64,000 bases of DNA from Alkalicoccus halolimnae. Lineage in GTDB: Bacteria; Bacillota; Bacilli; Bacillales; Salisediminibacteriaceae. Below the pieces are notes generated by a model, which was not told the origin of the DNA, made no database searches, and saw only the letters and a list, made by a program, of their open reading frames with translations. Below, piece by piece: positions 38,354 to 47,265 of the stretch. Location of the stretch: assembly GCF_008014775.2 (NCBI RefSeq), contig NZ_CP144914.1:3410001-3474000 (forward strand). The letters run 5' to 3'. Both the position numbers and the translations under genes were made by a program. Positions within the stretch are counted from its first letter, which is position 1. Every line of letters begins with the position of its first letter.

Positions 38354-39535
38354 TTATGGAGTTACTTCGATCATTACGGCATCGCCCTGGCCTCCGCCGC
38401 TGCAGATTGCAGCAATGCCTGTGCCTCCGCCGCGCCGTTTTAGTTCGTAGGCAAGCGCGAGAATAATCCGGGCACCACTGGCACCGATTGGGTGACCGAT
38501 TGCTACAGCTCCTCCGTTTACGTTCAGTTTTTCCGGATCAAGGCCGGCAATCTGCCCGCTCGCAAGTGATACTGCCGCAAAGGCTTCGTTCACTTCAAAT
38601 AAATCAATATCTTCGATCGATCTGCCTGTTTTTTCAAGCAGTTTATTAATGACAAGCCCCGGTGTTTCCGGAAAGTTCTCCGGTTCTACGGCCAGCTGCG
38701 TATGTGCAACAATCGCCGCGAGCGGTTTCAATCCCTGCTGCTGTGCTTTATCTTCTGACATGAGCACCATCGCTGCAGCTCCGTCATTTACTCCGGGTGC
38801 GTTGCCGGCTGTGATTGTACCGTCTGCACCGAACGCCGGCTTTAATTTTTGCAGCCGCTCCAGAGAGGTGTCTTTTCTTGGAGATTCATCGTGCTCCACG
38901 ATCAGAGGATCACCTTTCCGCTGAGGAATCTCCACCGGAACAATCTCTTCTGTCTTTCCTTCTTCCATCGCAGCAACGGCTTTTTGATGGCTTCTATAGG
39001 ACCAGGCGTCCTGTTTTTCACGGGTCAGCCCGTAATCAGAGGCAGTTTTGTTGCCGTATGTTCCCATATGAGCGCCGGTGAAAGAACAGGTCAGCCCATC
39101 GTAAATCATCATATCGTGAAACTTCTGCTCTCCCATTTTCAGACCGAAACGCGCTCCTTTAACGAAAAAGGGAGCCTGGCTCATCGATTCCATGCCGCCG
39201 GCAACGACCGTGTCCTGCTCTCCGGAACGAATCAATACGTCCCCGAGCGTGACGCTGCGCATACCTGAAGCACAGACTTTATTAATTGTTTCCGTTTCTG
39301 TCGTCCACGGCAGACCGGCTTCATGAAGCGCCTGCCGCGATGGAAGCTGGCCCTGGCCGCCCTGAAGCACCGAACCCATGAGAACGTGGCCGATACTGTC
39401 GGGTGAGATACCGCCGCGGGTCAATGATTCTTTAATAGCTATGCCCCCAAGCTGGGAAGCTGTTAAGGTGGACAGCCCTCCGCCAAGGCGTCCTACCGGG
39501 GTTCTTGCTCCGCTTACGATTACTGTTCTGCTCAT
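38354..39535 (-). CDS. mmgA: Acetyl-CoA acetyltransferase
   Basis: The 393-residue thiolase has the active Cys in INKVCASGMRSVTLG (about residue 88), NAPGVNDGAAAMVLMS, the His in GGAVAIGHPIGASGARI and the second Cys in AAICSGGGQGDAV. It cleaves acetoacetyl-CoA at the end of the pathway. I chose the ATG at 39535 with GAGGAGG upstream; 23 further codons of open frame lack a ribosome site. It heads the operon and is preceded by a TetR-type dyad and a cre-like site. Confidence 0.95.
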   Translation of the reverse strand: MSRTVIVSGARTPVGRLGGGLSTLTASQLGGIAIKESLTRGGISPDSIGHVLMGSVLQGGQGQLPSRQALHEAGLPWTTETETINKVCASGMRSVTLGDVLIRSGEQDTVVAGGMESMSQAPFFVKGARFGLKMGEQKFHDMMIYDGLTCSFTGAHMGTYGNKTASDYGLTREKQDAWSYRSHQKAVAAMEEGKTEEIVPVEIPQRKGDPLIVEHDESPRKDTSLERLQKLKPAFGADGTITAGNAPGVNDGAAAMVLMSEDKAQQQGLKPLAAIVAHTQLAVEPENFPETPGLVINKLLEKTGRSIEDIDLFEVNEAFAAVSLASGQIAGLDPEKLNVNGGAVAIGHPIGASGARIILALAYELKRRGGGTGIAAICSGGGQGDAVMIEVTP

Positions 39536-39609
39536 TATAATTGCCTCCTCTTTTCTTATGTAAAATACCTTCTTCGTCCTGGCTGCGTATACATTTCCTG
39601 GCACTTGAT

Positions 39610-39623
39610 CGAACGCTCGTTCA
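39610..39623. promoter_or_regulatory. TetR-type operator upstream of mmgA
   Basis: CGAACGCTCGTTCA is a near palindrome; its complement, TGAACGAGCGTTCG, matches the dyads at 57896-57909 and 58147-58160. Confidence 0.65.
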
Positions 39624-39639
39624 GAATTACCTGAAAAAA

Positions 39640-39653
39640 ATAAAGCGCTTTCA
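39640..39653. promoter_or_regulatory. cre-like site upstream of mmgA
   Basis: On the minus strand TGAAAGCGCTTTAT matches the CcpA consensus in the core and differs at the last two positions. Confidence 0.5.
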
Positions 39654-39659
39654 CTCCTT

Positions 39660-40330
39660 ATTGTAAAACAAAATGGCTTTTCTGTCTTGTCTTTTATCGA
39701 AAAAAGTGGAAAACTGCCTGTTTTTTACGAATAGTTTTATTCCCTTTTTGGCTGTGTTAAATATAAGCTGTGTTAAAGTCTTTTTGATACATGTAGAAAA
39801 CTCCACTTCAACTCGGCAGGCTTGCCGTGGAGGAGATTTCCAGCTTCCTCGGGCTGCGCCCTGCGGGATCTTCCAATCTCCCTCTTCCACAGGCGTCCGC
39901 CGGTTTCCGCTTCGTTTTCATTTTCCCATACAGAAAGCCCGCTGTTTGAATCAAGAAGATACCAAGGTAAAAACCAGGGCAGGCGGAGGAGCCGCAGGAC
40001 CTCCAATAAAACAACACGGAGCTTGGTTCTTACGCACGTTTTGAGAAAACAAACTATATCTTACTAAAAACTAATTTCACCCTTAAAACTTCTCTCGTTT
40101 CAGTCTGGCCCACCAGCTTTTTAAGTGAAGTTACATTCTGTAATCGTAAGCCGGAAAGCCAAGTCCGCTTTTTTTGCGTAAGAAACCGGAGCTTTAACAG
40201 AGCCCGAATATAAAATATCAATTCAGGCTGAACTTATTATTTATATACTTCTCAACTGTCAGCAGTCTTTGGTTCAATGGGGAAACTTTCCGGGCGCTCC
40301 GGAGTCGGGCCGTCTATCAGTAAACAGACG
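39660..40330. repeat. Composite of dispersed repeats between mmgA and fadF
   Basis: About 39783-39935 is an inverted family B copy. About 39975-40206 is family C, matching 16451-16640 and partly 62660-62728. About 40225-40325 is a strongly shortened family A copy (gaacttattatttatata ... caatggggaaactttccgggc). The three families occur here in nearly the same order as at 16.1-16.6 kb in reverse arrangement of A and B. No gene is supported. Confidence 0.7.
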
Positions 40331-40332
40331 AA

Positions 40333-40367
40333 GAGGGCTGTCCCGGAAATTAACCGGTACAGCCCCT
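40333..40367 (-). terminator. Probable fadF terminator
   Basis: GGGCTGTCCCGG (40335-40346) pairs with CCGGTACAGCCC, one mismatch. On the minus strand it is followed by TCTTCGTCT, a weak U-rich tail. Confidence 0.5.
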
Positions 40368-40414
40368 TAAGGAATAGGAAGCAGGCGAATCTGCTGTTGA
40401 TTTGGAAAAACAGG

Positions 40415-42517
40415 TTACACTGCCGCCGGTGCTTCTTTTTTGACAAGGGATCGTTCAAGAATTTCCGCTACGTCGAGCGTCTGAACCTCTTCGTCCACTT
40501 CTTTTGCTTTCGTTCCGTCACTCATCATTGTCAGACAGTAAGGACAGGCGCTTCCGATCATGGAGGACGAGGTGGCGAGAGCCTGTTCTGTCCGGGCAAC
40601 GTTTACCCGGGTTCCTGTATCCTCTTCCATCCACATCATTCCGCCCCCGGCACCGCAGCACATACCGTTTTCGCGGTTTCGTTCCATTTCCACAAGTTCC
40701 ACTCCCGGAATCGACTTAAGAATTTCCCTCGGCGGGTCATACACATCGTTATAACGCCCGAGATAGCAGGAATCGTGGTAGACGATCTGTTCGTTGACTT
40801 CGTGAGTCGGCTTGATGCGTCCTTCCTGAATCCACTGGAAGAGAAGCTCGCTGTGATGATAGATTTCCGCATCGAGTCCGAAATCCGGATATTCATTTTT
40901 AAACGTATTGTACGTGTGCGGATCGATCGTGACGATTTTTTTAATGTCGTTTTTCTCGAATTCCTGAATGTTGGCAGCTGCGAGCTCCTGGAATAAGAAT
41001 TCATTTCCGATGCGGCGCGGCGTATCTCCGGAGTTCTTCTCTTTATTTCCAAGAATCGCAAACTTGATCCCAGCTTCGTTCATGATTTTCGCGAAAGACT
41101 GGGCCACTTTCATGCTTCTGTTATCGTAGGATCCCATGGAACCGACAAAAAACAGATATTCGAATTCTTCTTCGCGCTTCTTCATCTCACGGACGGTCGG
41201 TACATCAATGTCGTCACGCCCGTCGCGCCAGTTTTCCCGTTCTTTACGGTTAATTCCCCACGGATTGCCCTGCTTTTCGATATTTTTCATCGTACGTTGG
41301 GTATCCGGATCCATTTTTCCTTCCGTCATGACGAGGTAACGGCGCAGGTCGATAATTTTATCAACGTGCTCGTTCATAACCGGACACTGGTCTTCACAGT
41401 TGCGGCATGTCGTACAGCCCCAGATTTCTTCTTCGGTAATGACGTCCCCGATCAGACTGACGTCATATGGATTGATTTGCATCTCTTTCGCCCCGTCCGG
41501 TCCGGCAGCGGCAAGCTGATTCCCGCGGGTATGTTTAAATGCCGGCGTCGGCATCCACGGACTCTGGGAGGTGACAGCCGCTCCTTTTTCGGTGAGGTGA
41601 TCACGCATTTTCAGAATAAGATCCATCGGTGAGAGCATTTTGCCTGTGCCTGTCGCCGGACACATATTCGTACAGCGTCCGCATTCGACGCAGGCATACA
41701 GATCAAGCAGCTGTTTTTGATCAAAGTCTTCAATTTGATTTTTACCAAATTTCTCTGCTTCTTCATCTTCAAAGTCGATCGGCTCCAGCTGTCCGCGCTT
41801 ATGCGTAGGTCCGAGCCAGACGTTCGCAGGGCCTGCCACGAGATGGGCATGCTTGGACTGCGGAATATAGACGAGGAAAACGAGGAGAAACATCAGGTGT
41901 GCCCACCAGAAAAAGAAGAAACCAGCGGAAGCGGCGGTCGCTCCTATTGGAGCAAGTCCGGCTGCAAGTGTCGATGCAATTGGTTCCGCTGCAGTTAAAT
42001 CTTTTCCGAGCCATACAAACTCCATGCCTTTAGCCAGCAGTTTGGAAACCATCAGTCCCCCGATAAAAATAAGAACGAGACCGGATTTGAAATTCTGCTT
42101 TAAGCGAACGAGTTTTTCCACGTAACGCCGGTGGAACGCCCAGACGACAGCGATGAGAATCATGACGACGACAATTTCCTGGAAAAAGGTAAAGAACGGG
42201 TAAACCGGTCCGAGTGGAAGATGACTTCCGGGATTCAACCCTTTCCAGATCACGTCGATGGCGCTGAACTGGACGAGCAGGAAGCCATAGAAGAACATGA
42301 CGTGAATAATTCCGCTCTTCTTGTCTTTTAAAAGTTTGCTCTGACCGAATACCATCGTGATCATAGCGTTAATGCGCTCTTTCGTTCCTGCAATAAATTC
42401 CGGTTTATGTCCGAGCTTGATGAAATCTATTCTTGTTTTGACGAGTCTTGCGAACAGATAAACAGCGTAGGCAGTTACAAGCAGGAACATAATCCAGTTA
42501 ATAATAATTGGATTCAT
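40415..42517 (-). CDS. fadF: Membrane Fe-S oxidoreductase of fatty acid degradation (FadF)
   Basis: The 700-residue protein has an N-terminal membrane part (about residues 1-230, five or six helices with histidines, like NarI/cytochrome b subunits), two 4Fe-4S motifs (CVECGRCTNMCP near residue 275 and CTTCRNCEDQCP near 375) and two C-terminal CCG domains (DSCYLGRYN region and MCCGAGGGMMW). It probably passes electrons from acyl-CoA dehydrogenases through ETF to menaquinone. GAAAGGGG precedes the ATG. It matches Bacillus subtilis YwjF in position next to clsB, with tandem promoters, a FadR-like dyad and a cre-like site upstream. Confidence 0.93.
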   Translation of the reverse strand: MNPIIINWIMFLLVTAYAVYLFARLVKTRIDFIKLGHKPEFIAGTKERINAMITMVFGQSKLLKDKKSGIIHVMFFYGFLLVQFSAIDVIWKGLNPGSHLPLGPVYPFFTFFQEIVVVMILIAVVWAFHRRYVEKLVRLKQNFKSGLVLIFIGGLMVSKLLAKGMEFVWLGKDLTAAEPIASTLAAGLAPIGATAASAGFFFFWWAHLMFLLVFLVYIPQSKHAHLVAGPANVWLGPTHKRGQLEPIDFEDEEAEKFGKNQIEDFDQKQLLDLYACVECGRCTNMCPATGTGKMLSPMDLILKMRDHLTEKGAAVTSQSPWMPTPAFKHTRGNQLAAAGPDGAKEMQINPYDVSLIGDVITEEEIWGCTTCRNCEDQCPVMNEHVDKIIDLRRYLVMTEGKMDPDTQRTMKNIEKQGNPWGINRKERENWRDGRDDIDVPTVREMKKREEEFEYLFFVGSMGSYDNRSMKVAQSFAKIMNEAGIKFAILGNKEKNSGDTPRRIGNEFLFQELAAANIQEFEKNDIKKIVTIDPHTYNTFKNEYPDFGLDAEIYHHSELLFQWIQEGRIKPTHEVNEQIVYHDSCYLGRYNDVYDPPREILKSIPGVELVEMERNRENGMCCGAGGGMMWMEEDTGTRVNVARTEQALATSSSMIGSACPYCLTMMSDGTKAKEVDEEVQTLDVAEILERSLVKKEAPAAV

Positions 42518-42570
42518 GGAAAATACCCCTTTCTAAATATGTAAGGAAATGGTTGGTTCTTTGTAAAATC

Positions 42571-42607
42571 AGTATAGCATAATTTAAACTGAATGAGTAT
42601 TCATTCA
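42571..42607 (-). promoter_or_regulatory. Proximal fadF promoter with FadR-type operator
   Basis: TGAATGAGTATTCATTCA (42590-42607) is a near-perfect palindrome matching the FadR operator of Bacillus subtilis except for the fourth central base class. It overlaps the -35 region of a TATACT -10 box (42571-42576, minus strand). Confidence 0.75.
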
Positions 42608-42651
42608 TAGAATTTCTTCTGTAAAAAATTGCTTTTTACTTCTCACTCGTT

Positions 42652-42689
42652 ATTATAGCATAGCTTTTTTGTTGTTGTAAGCGTTTTCT
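42652..42689 (-). promoter_or_regulatory. Distal fadF promoter with cre-like site
   Basis: On the minus strand TTACAA (42675-42680) and TATAAT (42652-42657) are 17 bases apart. TGTAAGCGTTTTCT (42676-42689, plus strand) overlaps the -35 box and fits the relaxed CcpA consensus. Confidence 0.6.
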
Positions 42690-42778
42690 AATCCGGAAAT
42701 TTTATTTGGTCTGACGTTCGCGTTATGATAGTTTGATAGAATAAATCTAAGAAGGACAACCACTGGAGGCTGAATAAG

Positions 42779-43969
42779 ATGAATAAATTCCGTTGGACTG
42801 CCGCTGCTCTTTTGGCCTGGATCTCCACGGATCTTTACATGGGCAAAAAAGCACATCAGAAAAAAGCGGAAGATTTCGTTCCGCCTGAAGTTACAAGCGG
42901 GGAAGCGGAGTTTTTCATGCATGGAGATACGCTTTTCAGCCATATGCTTAAACGACTGCGGGCGTCAGACTGTCATATTTACATGCATTTCTACATTTTC
43001 CGGGATGATAATCTTGGATCCGAGATTCTTACTACATTAATTCAAAAAGCAGAAGAGGGGGTGAAGGTGAAGCTGATGATCGATTGGGCAGGAGCCCGTA
43101 TCAGCCTTCAAACCAGGCGCCGGTTAAAACGGTCCGGTGTCGAACTGGTATATTCCCAAAAACCTAAGCTCCCTTTTCTCTTCTATTCAATAAATGAACG
43201 AAACCACCGGAAAGTTACTGTTATCGATGGGGAGCATGCTTATGTGGGAGGATTCAATGTCGGAGATGAATATACCGGCAACGATCCTGTAATCGGTTCC
43301 TGGAGGGATTATCACTTGTATGTACGGGGGATAGCAGTCGCCGCTCTCGGACGGCAGTTTGCCCGGGACTGGAATGCAGCCTGCGGGGAAAAACTCGATA
43401 TTACGATGCCTTCCTTCCGCCCGGAAACAGAAATTCCTATTCAGCTTCTGTCTACAGACGGAGACCATGTTCCCAATCATTTCAAAGCGATATTTAAACG
43501 GGCCGAGCATTCCGTTTTCATCGGCACTCCTTACTACATTCCGGGGGCTGATATGCACCGGGAAGTATTAAAGCTAGCCCGGCGCGGTGTGAAGGTACGG
43601 ATCATGATTCCGAAAAACCCCGACCACCCGCTCGTTAAAGATGCCGCCTATCCTTATATGCCCGAACTTCTTGACGCCGGTGTGGAGATAAGGCAGTTTG
43701 AAGACGGATTTTTTCATGCCAAATTTATCCTGATCGACGATAAGATTTTCGATATTGGCACCGCCAACTTTGACATGCGCAGTTTCTACATCAATCATGA
43801 GGTGAATTGCATTATTGAAGATGAGGCGTGGATCCGTAATGTCATGAGCCGCATTGAGCGTGATTTCTTTACATACGGGGAGCTGATCACTTATGAAACC
43901 CTCGCAGCGAGAACCCGTTGGGAGCGGACGCGCACCTCGGTTGCCAACCTTTTTTCTTCCTGGTTGTAA
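42779..43969 (+). CDS. clsB: Cardiolipin synthase of the YwjE/ClsB type
   Basis: The 396-residue phospholipase-D-superfamily protein has a single N-terminal hydrophobic segment and two HKD motifs: HRKVTVIDGEHAYVGGFNVG (about residue 140) and HAKFILIDDKIFDIGTANFDMRS (about residue 320). It condenses two phosphatidylglycerol molecules to cardiolipin at the membrane. GGAGG lies eight bases before the ATG. It is divergent from fadF, as ywjE is in related genomes. Confidence 0.92.
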   Translation: MNKFRWTAAALLAWISTDLYMGKKAHQKKAEDFVPPEVTSGEAEFFMHGDTLFSHMLKRLRASDCHIYMHFYIFRDDNLGSEILTTLIQKAEEGVKVKLMIDWAGARISLQTRRRLKRSGVELVYSQKPKLPFLFYSINERNHRKVTVIDGEHAYVGGFNVGDEYTGNDPVIGSWRDYHLYVRGIAVAALGRQFARDWNAACGEKLDITMPSFRPETEIPIQLLSTDGDHVPNHFKAIFKRAEHSVFIGTPYYIPGADMHREVLKLARRGVKVRIMIPKNPDHPLVKDAAYPYMPELLDAGVEIRQFEDGFFHAKFILIDDKIFDIGTANFDMRSFYINHEVNCIIEDEAWIRNVMSRIERDFFTYGELITYETLAARTRWERTRTSVANLFSSWL

Positions 43970-43978
43970 AACATGTTT

Positions 43979-43999
43979 ATACCCTTTGTGAAGGGGTAT
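43979..43999. promoter_or_regulatory. ATACCC-N9-GGGTAT dyad after clsB
   Basis: The dyad begins 9 bases after the clsB stop. It could be a small terminator hairpin (one bulge, followed by TATTATATT) or a metal-sensor operator for the ATPase gene 134 bases further on. The sequence does not decide between them. Confidence 0.4.
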
Positions 44000-44041
44000 T
44001 ATATTAATAACAACATGATTCAGCAGCACAGAATACATGTT

Positions 44042-44080
44042 AAATTGCTGTCGCCTTCCAGGCGGCAGCAATTTCTAGTT
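44042..44080 (+). terminator. clsB terminator
   Basis: AAATTGCTGTCGCC pairs with GGCGGCAGCAATTT (14 pairs including one G-U) around a 5-base loop, followed by CTAGTTT. It precedes the ATPase gene by about 55 bases. Confidence 0.65.
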
Positions 44081-44132
44081 TACAGACACAATTGAAGATG
44101 ATTCTCTTTATCATTTAAGGGGGGAGAGCGTT

Positions 44133-46040
44133 ATGACAGCTACATCTGTTTCATCTCTCTACCGCAGTATAAACTCTTCAATTACCATCAAAAACCGGGA
44201 GCTGTTTGCAGCGCTTACCGGCGGCTTTTTTCTCGCGGCCGGGCTTATCACCGATCCCGGGACTCTTTCCGTCCTCTTTTACGTCCTCTCCTACATTACC
44301 GGCGGTTATTATAAGACAAAAGAAGGCCTGCTGGATATGATCCACAACCGTTCTCTTAACGTAGAGATTCTGATGCTGCTCGCTGCAGTCGGTGCCGCTT
44401 CCATCGGCTTTTGGAGCGAAGGCGCTATCCTGATTTTTATCTTTGCGATGAGCGGCGCTCTGGAAACCTATACGATACAAAAAAGTGAAAAAGATCTCTC
44501 CAATCTCGTCAAGCTCGCACCTATGGAAGCAGAACGCATCACAGTGGATGGAAATACGGTCACTGTATCAGTAGAATCTCTCCGCCCGGGTGACACCATC
44601 CTCGTAAAAAACGGGGAACGGATTCCAGCGGACGGAAAGGTCATGACCGGAAATTCAGCCATTGATGAATCGGCTATTACCGGCGAACCTGTTCCTGTAG
44701 AAAAGCAGCAAGGGGACGCTGTATACACAGGTACAATGAACGGCACCGGTTCCCTTACCGTAGAGGTGACTAAAGAAAATAAAGATTCCCTATTCCAGAA
44801 AATGATTCAGCTCGTTGAAGAAGCCCGGCTGAGCCGTCCTCCTTCCCAGCAGCTGATCGAGCGTATTGAAGGCCCTTACGTTATAACGGTACTTATTGCC
44901 GTCACGCTTATGATGGCCGTCCCCCCTTTAGCATTTAATTCTCCCGTACAGGAAACCTTTTACCGGGCGATGGTTCTTCTCGTTGTTGCTTCCCCGTGTG
45001 CAGTAGTAGCCTCAGTTATGCCTGCTCTTTTGTCAGCAGTATCGACAGGCGCACGCCACGGGATCTTATCGAAGGGCGGTATCCCTATCGAACAGCTGGG
45101 GAGAATGAAAGCCATCGCTGTCGACAAAACCGGTACCCTCACTAAAGGAGAACCGGCTGTCACTGACACCTTCCTTGAAAAAGAAGCAGAGAATAACATT
45201 CATTTATTTGAAGTACTTGCAGGAGTGGAAGCCCAGTCTTCCCATCCGCTTGCTGAAGCCGTCGTCCGCTATGCGGCCTCTCTTTCCCCCAATAGAGTTA
45301 TCGTCGATTCCGTGACAGATCACACCGGTCACGGAGTGGAAGCCATCATCGGCACCGAGCGGTGGCTGATCGGAAATGAAGCATTAACCGCCCACGGCAG
45401 CTGGTCGGAAGAAGCCCGGGCCACCCACCTTGCCTGGACGAAAAGCGGACATACCGTTATTTTCGTCATGAAAGATGATATCCCTCAGGCCCTCATTGCG
45501 CTGAAAGATGAAATCCGCCCGGAAGCGGTGCAGTTTATTCAGGAATTGAAGCGTCATAACGTTCATACGGTTATGATTACCGGGGATAATGAGCAGACGG
45601 CAAGAGCGATCGCGGAAGAAACCGGCCTTGATGCCTGGATTTCCAAATGTCTCCCTGCAAAGAAAGTAGAAGAAATTGACAAACTGCGGGAAGAATACGG
45701 AATGGTAGTGATGGTAGGAGACGGCGTAAACGATGCTCCGGCAATGGCCAAGGCCGACATCGGTATCGCCATGGGGTCCGGGACCGATGTCGCTATCGAC
45801 ACCGCTGATTTAGTGCTCATGAAAAGTGAACTCTCGAAAATCCGTCTTGCCTTTCGGCTATCCAAGCGTCTGAAGCGGATCGTCACCCAGAACTTGATCT
45901 TCTCCGTTGCCGTAATACTGATGCTGATAACAGCGAATTTTCTTCCACAGCTGCACTTGACCCTTCCACTCGGTGTTATCGGACATGAAGGAAGCACCAT
46001 TCTTGTTATCTTAAACGGCCTGCGGATGCTGAAAGCTTAA
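44133..46040 (+). CDS. P1B-4-type metal-transporting ATPase (PfeT/ZosA-like)
   Basis: The 635-residue P-type ATPase has no N-terminal metal-binding domain and begins directly with membrane helices. It has TGEPVPVEK (actuator), DKTGTLTKGEP (phosphorylation Asp), GDGVNDAPAM (hinge), a membrane motif SPCAVVASVMPALL and a final helix with GHEGSTILVILNG. SPC with HEG(G/S)T marks subgroup P1B-4, which in Bacillus subtilis (PfeT) exports ferrous iron; cobalt or zinc are alternatives. GGGGGAGAG precedes the ATG. A metal dyad or terminator lies upstream. Confidence 0.92.
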   Translation: MTATSVSSLYRSINSSITIKNRELFAALTGGFFLAAGLITDPGTLSVLFYVLSYITGGYYKTKEGLLDMIHNRSLNVEILMLLAAVGAASIGFWSEGAILIFIFAMSGALETYTIQKSEKDLSNLVKLAPMEAERITVDGNTVTVSVESLRPGDTILVKNGERIPADGKVMTGNSAIDESAITGEPVPVEKQQGDAVYTGTMNGTGSLTVEVTKENKDSLFQKMIQLVEEARLSRPPSQQLIERIEGPYVITVLIAVTLMMAVPPLAFNSPVQETFYRAMVLLVVASPCAVVASVMPALLSAVSTGARHGILSKGGIPIEQLGRMKAIAVDKTGTLTKGEPAVTDTFLEKEAENNIHLFEVLAGVEAQSSHPLAEAVVRYAASLSPNRVIVDSVTDHTGHGVEAIIGTERWLIGNEALTAHGSWSEEARATHLAWTKSGHTVIFVMKDDIPQALIALKDEIRPEAVQFIQELKRHNVHTVMITGDNEQTARAIAEETGLDAWISKCLPAKKVEEIDKLREEYGMVVMVGDGVNDAPAMAKADIGIAMGSGTDVAIDTADLVLMKSELSKIRLAFRLSKRLKRIVTQNLIFSVAVILMLITANFLPQLHLTLPLGVIGHEGSTILVILNGLRMLKA

Positions 46041-46076
46041 AGTAGCAATTTTAGAGGAGGCCGCTGTAAGGAACAT

Positions 46077-46535
46077 TCAATCCTGCTTTATCTTTTGAAA
46101 CGGGACTTTTCCATTTACACTGCCGCTCCAATCGTTTCTGTGTACTTTTCTTTTTTCCGGAGGAAGCTGAAATTCTTCGTACATTTCTTTTGGATACGTA
46201 TCGAACTCTGCCTGCTGCTCAATGGATAGACCGTAATGGACTTCTTTAATTCCGCTCCAGTAAACAGCTCCAAGACACATCGGACACGGTTCGCAGTTTG
46301 TATACAGGACACAACCGCTTAAATCCGTCGTCTGCAGTTTCGCTCCCGCTTTCTGAATCGCACGTATTTCTCCATGAGCGGTTGGATCATAGACCGCTTT
46401 TCCGTCATTGACTCCATAAGCTGCCGCTTCGCCTTCTTTAACGACTATAGCTGCAAAGGGGAGCTGACCTGCTTTAACGTTATCTTCTGCCATCTGTACA
46501 CAAATTTCCATCCATTTTTGATGTTCTTCTGCCAT
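46077..46535 (-). CDS. Cytidine-deaminase-fold nucleoside/guanine deaminase
   Basis: The 152-residue protein has the zinc motifs DPTAHGEIRAI (His and catalytic Glu, about residues 49-59) and TNCEPCPMCLGAVYWSG (two Cys, about 78-95) and the tail typical of guanine deaminases (GuaD) rather than the tRNA editing enzyme. Guanine to xanthine is the likely reaction, with other purines possible. The ATG at 46535 has AAGAGGTG upstream; the GTG at 46544 overlaps that site. It is convergent with the ATPase gene, only 36 bases away. Confidence 0.88.
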   Translation of the reverse strand: MAEEHQKWMEICVQMAEDNVKAGQLPFAAIVVKEGEAAAYGVNDGKAVYDPTAHGEIRAIQKAGAKLQTTDLSGCVLYTNCEPCPMCLGAVYWSGIKEVHYGLSIEQQAEFDTYPKEMYEEFQLPPEKRKVHRNDWSGSVNGKVPFQKIKQD

Positions 46536-46780
46536 GAAAATCACCTCTTGTTTTTCTTTCCCTCTTCCTTACTATTTATGCATGTCTTTTCTATGCAGAA
46601 TCTTTTAGAACGTTTAGTCCAGCTCTGCTGACGTCAAGTATCGTTATAACGATGTCCGGCACACTTCCCCGGCCCGTGAAAAAGGAAGAAACGCAGACAT
46701 TCTTTCAGAATAATAATGTTATCCCAAGCGGCTTCATTTACTTTCGTGTTTATCGGCTCTGCGCTCAGCCCTATGTATAA

Positions 46781-46820
46781 AAAAAGCCTTCGCTCATCCT
46801 GTTCAGGTATGAGCGAAGGC
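46781..46820 (-). terminator. Terminator of the XapX gene
   Basis: GCCTTCGCTCAT pairs with ATGAGCGAAGGC, followed on the minus strand by TTTTTTTATAC. Confidence 0.9.
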
Positions 46821-46825
46821 GGAAG

Positions 46826-46996
46826 TTACGCGAAAAAAGTTGTAGAAACCCACTGAAAAATCTTATATCCAAAGTATATTCCGAAAATCCCCATAATACC
46901 GGGAAGTGCCGGCGGAGCCGGGATCGGAAGCTTAACCCACGCAAATAGAAATCCTACTATTAAACCAGCTATTAATGCTAAAAATACGTCCTGCAT
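46826..46996 (-). CDS. XapX domain small membrane protein
   Basis: The 56-residue product has two hydrophobic helices separated by KLPIPAPPALPGIMGIFGIYFG, the XapX signature (Pro-rich turn followed by a glycine-rich helix). The function of the domain is unknown. I chose the ATG at 46996, behind AAAGGTGG; upstream in-frame codons lack a ribosome site. It is a single-gene unit with its own terminator. Confidence 0.85.
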   Translation of the reverse strand: MQDVFLALIAGLIVGFLFAWVKLPIPAPPALPGIMGIFGIYFGYKIFQWVSTTFFA

Positions 46997-47213
46997 GTTT
47001 TTCCACCTTTCTTTTCCAATTACCGCTGTCAACTTTTCTAACTTCTATCATTCTAACAGAAAGAGGTACGTACATCTATCCTTTTTCTTAAAAAATGAAA
47101 AAAAGTTTAAACGTCAAAGTAATTTTGTTTAAATAATCCGACAGCTGACAGCGGATCTATTCTCCGAAAAGCTGTAAAGAAAGACTTATGCTTCTTTATT
47201 TATGGCAAATGTA

Positions 47214-47256
47214 AAAACTCTCCAGAAAGCAGCGATGCCTCCTGGAGAGTTTTTTA
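47214..47256 (-). terminator. Xylanase terminator
   Basis: AACTCTCCAG (47217-47226) pairs with CTGGAGAGTT (47242-47251), with U tracts on both strands, just after the xylanase stop. Confidence 0.85.
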
Positions 47257-47265
47257 ATTATCGTT

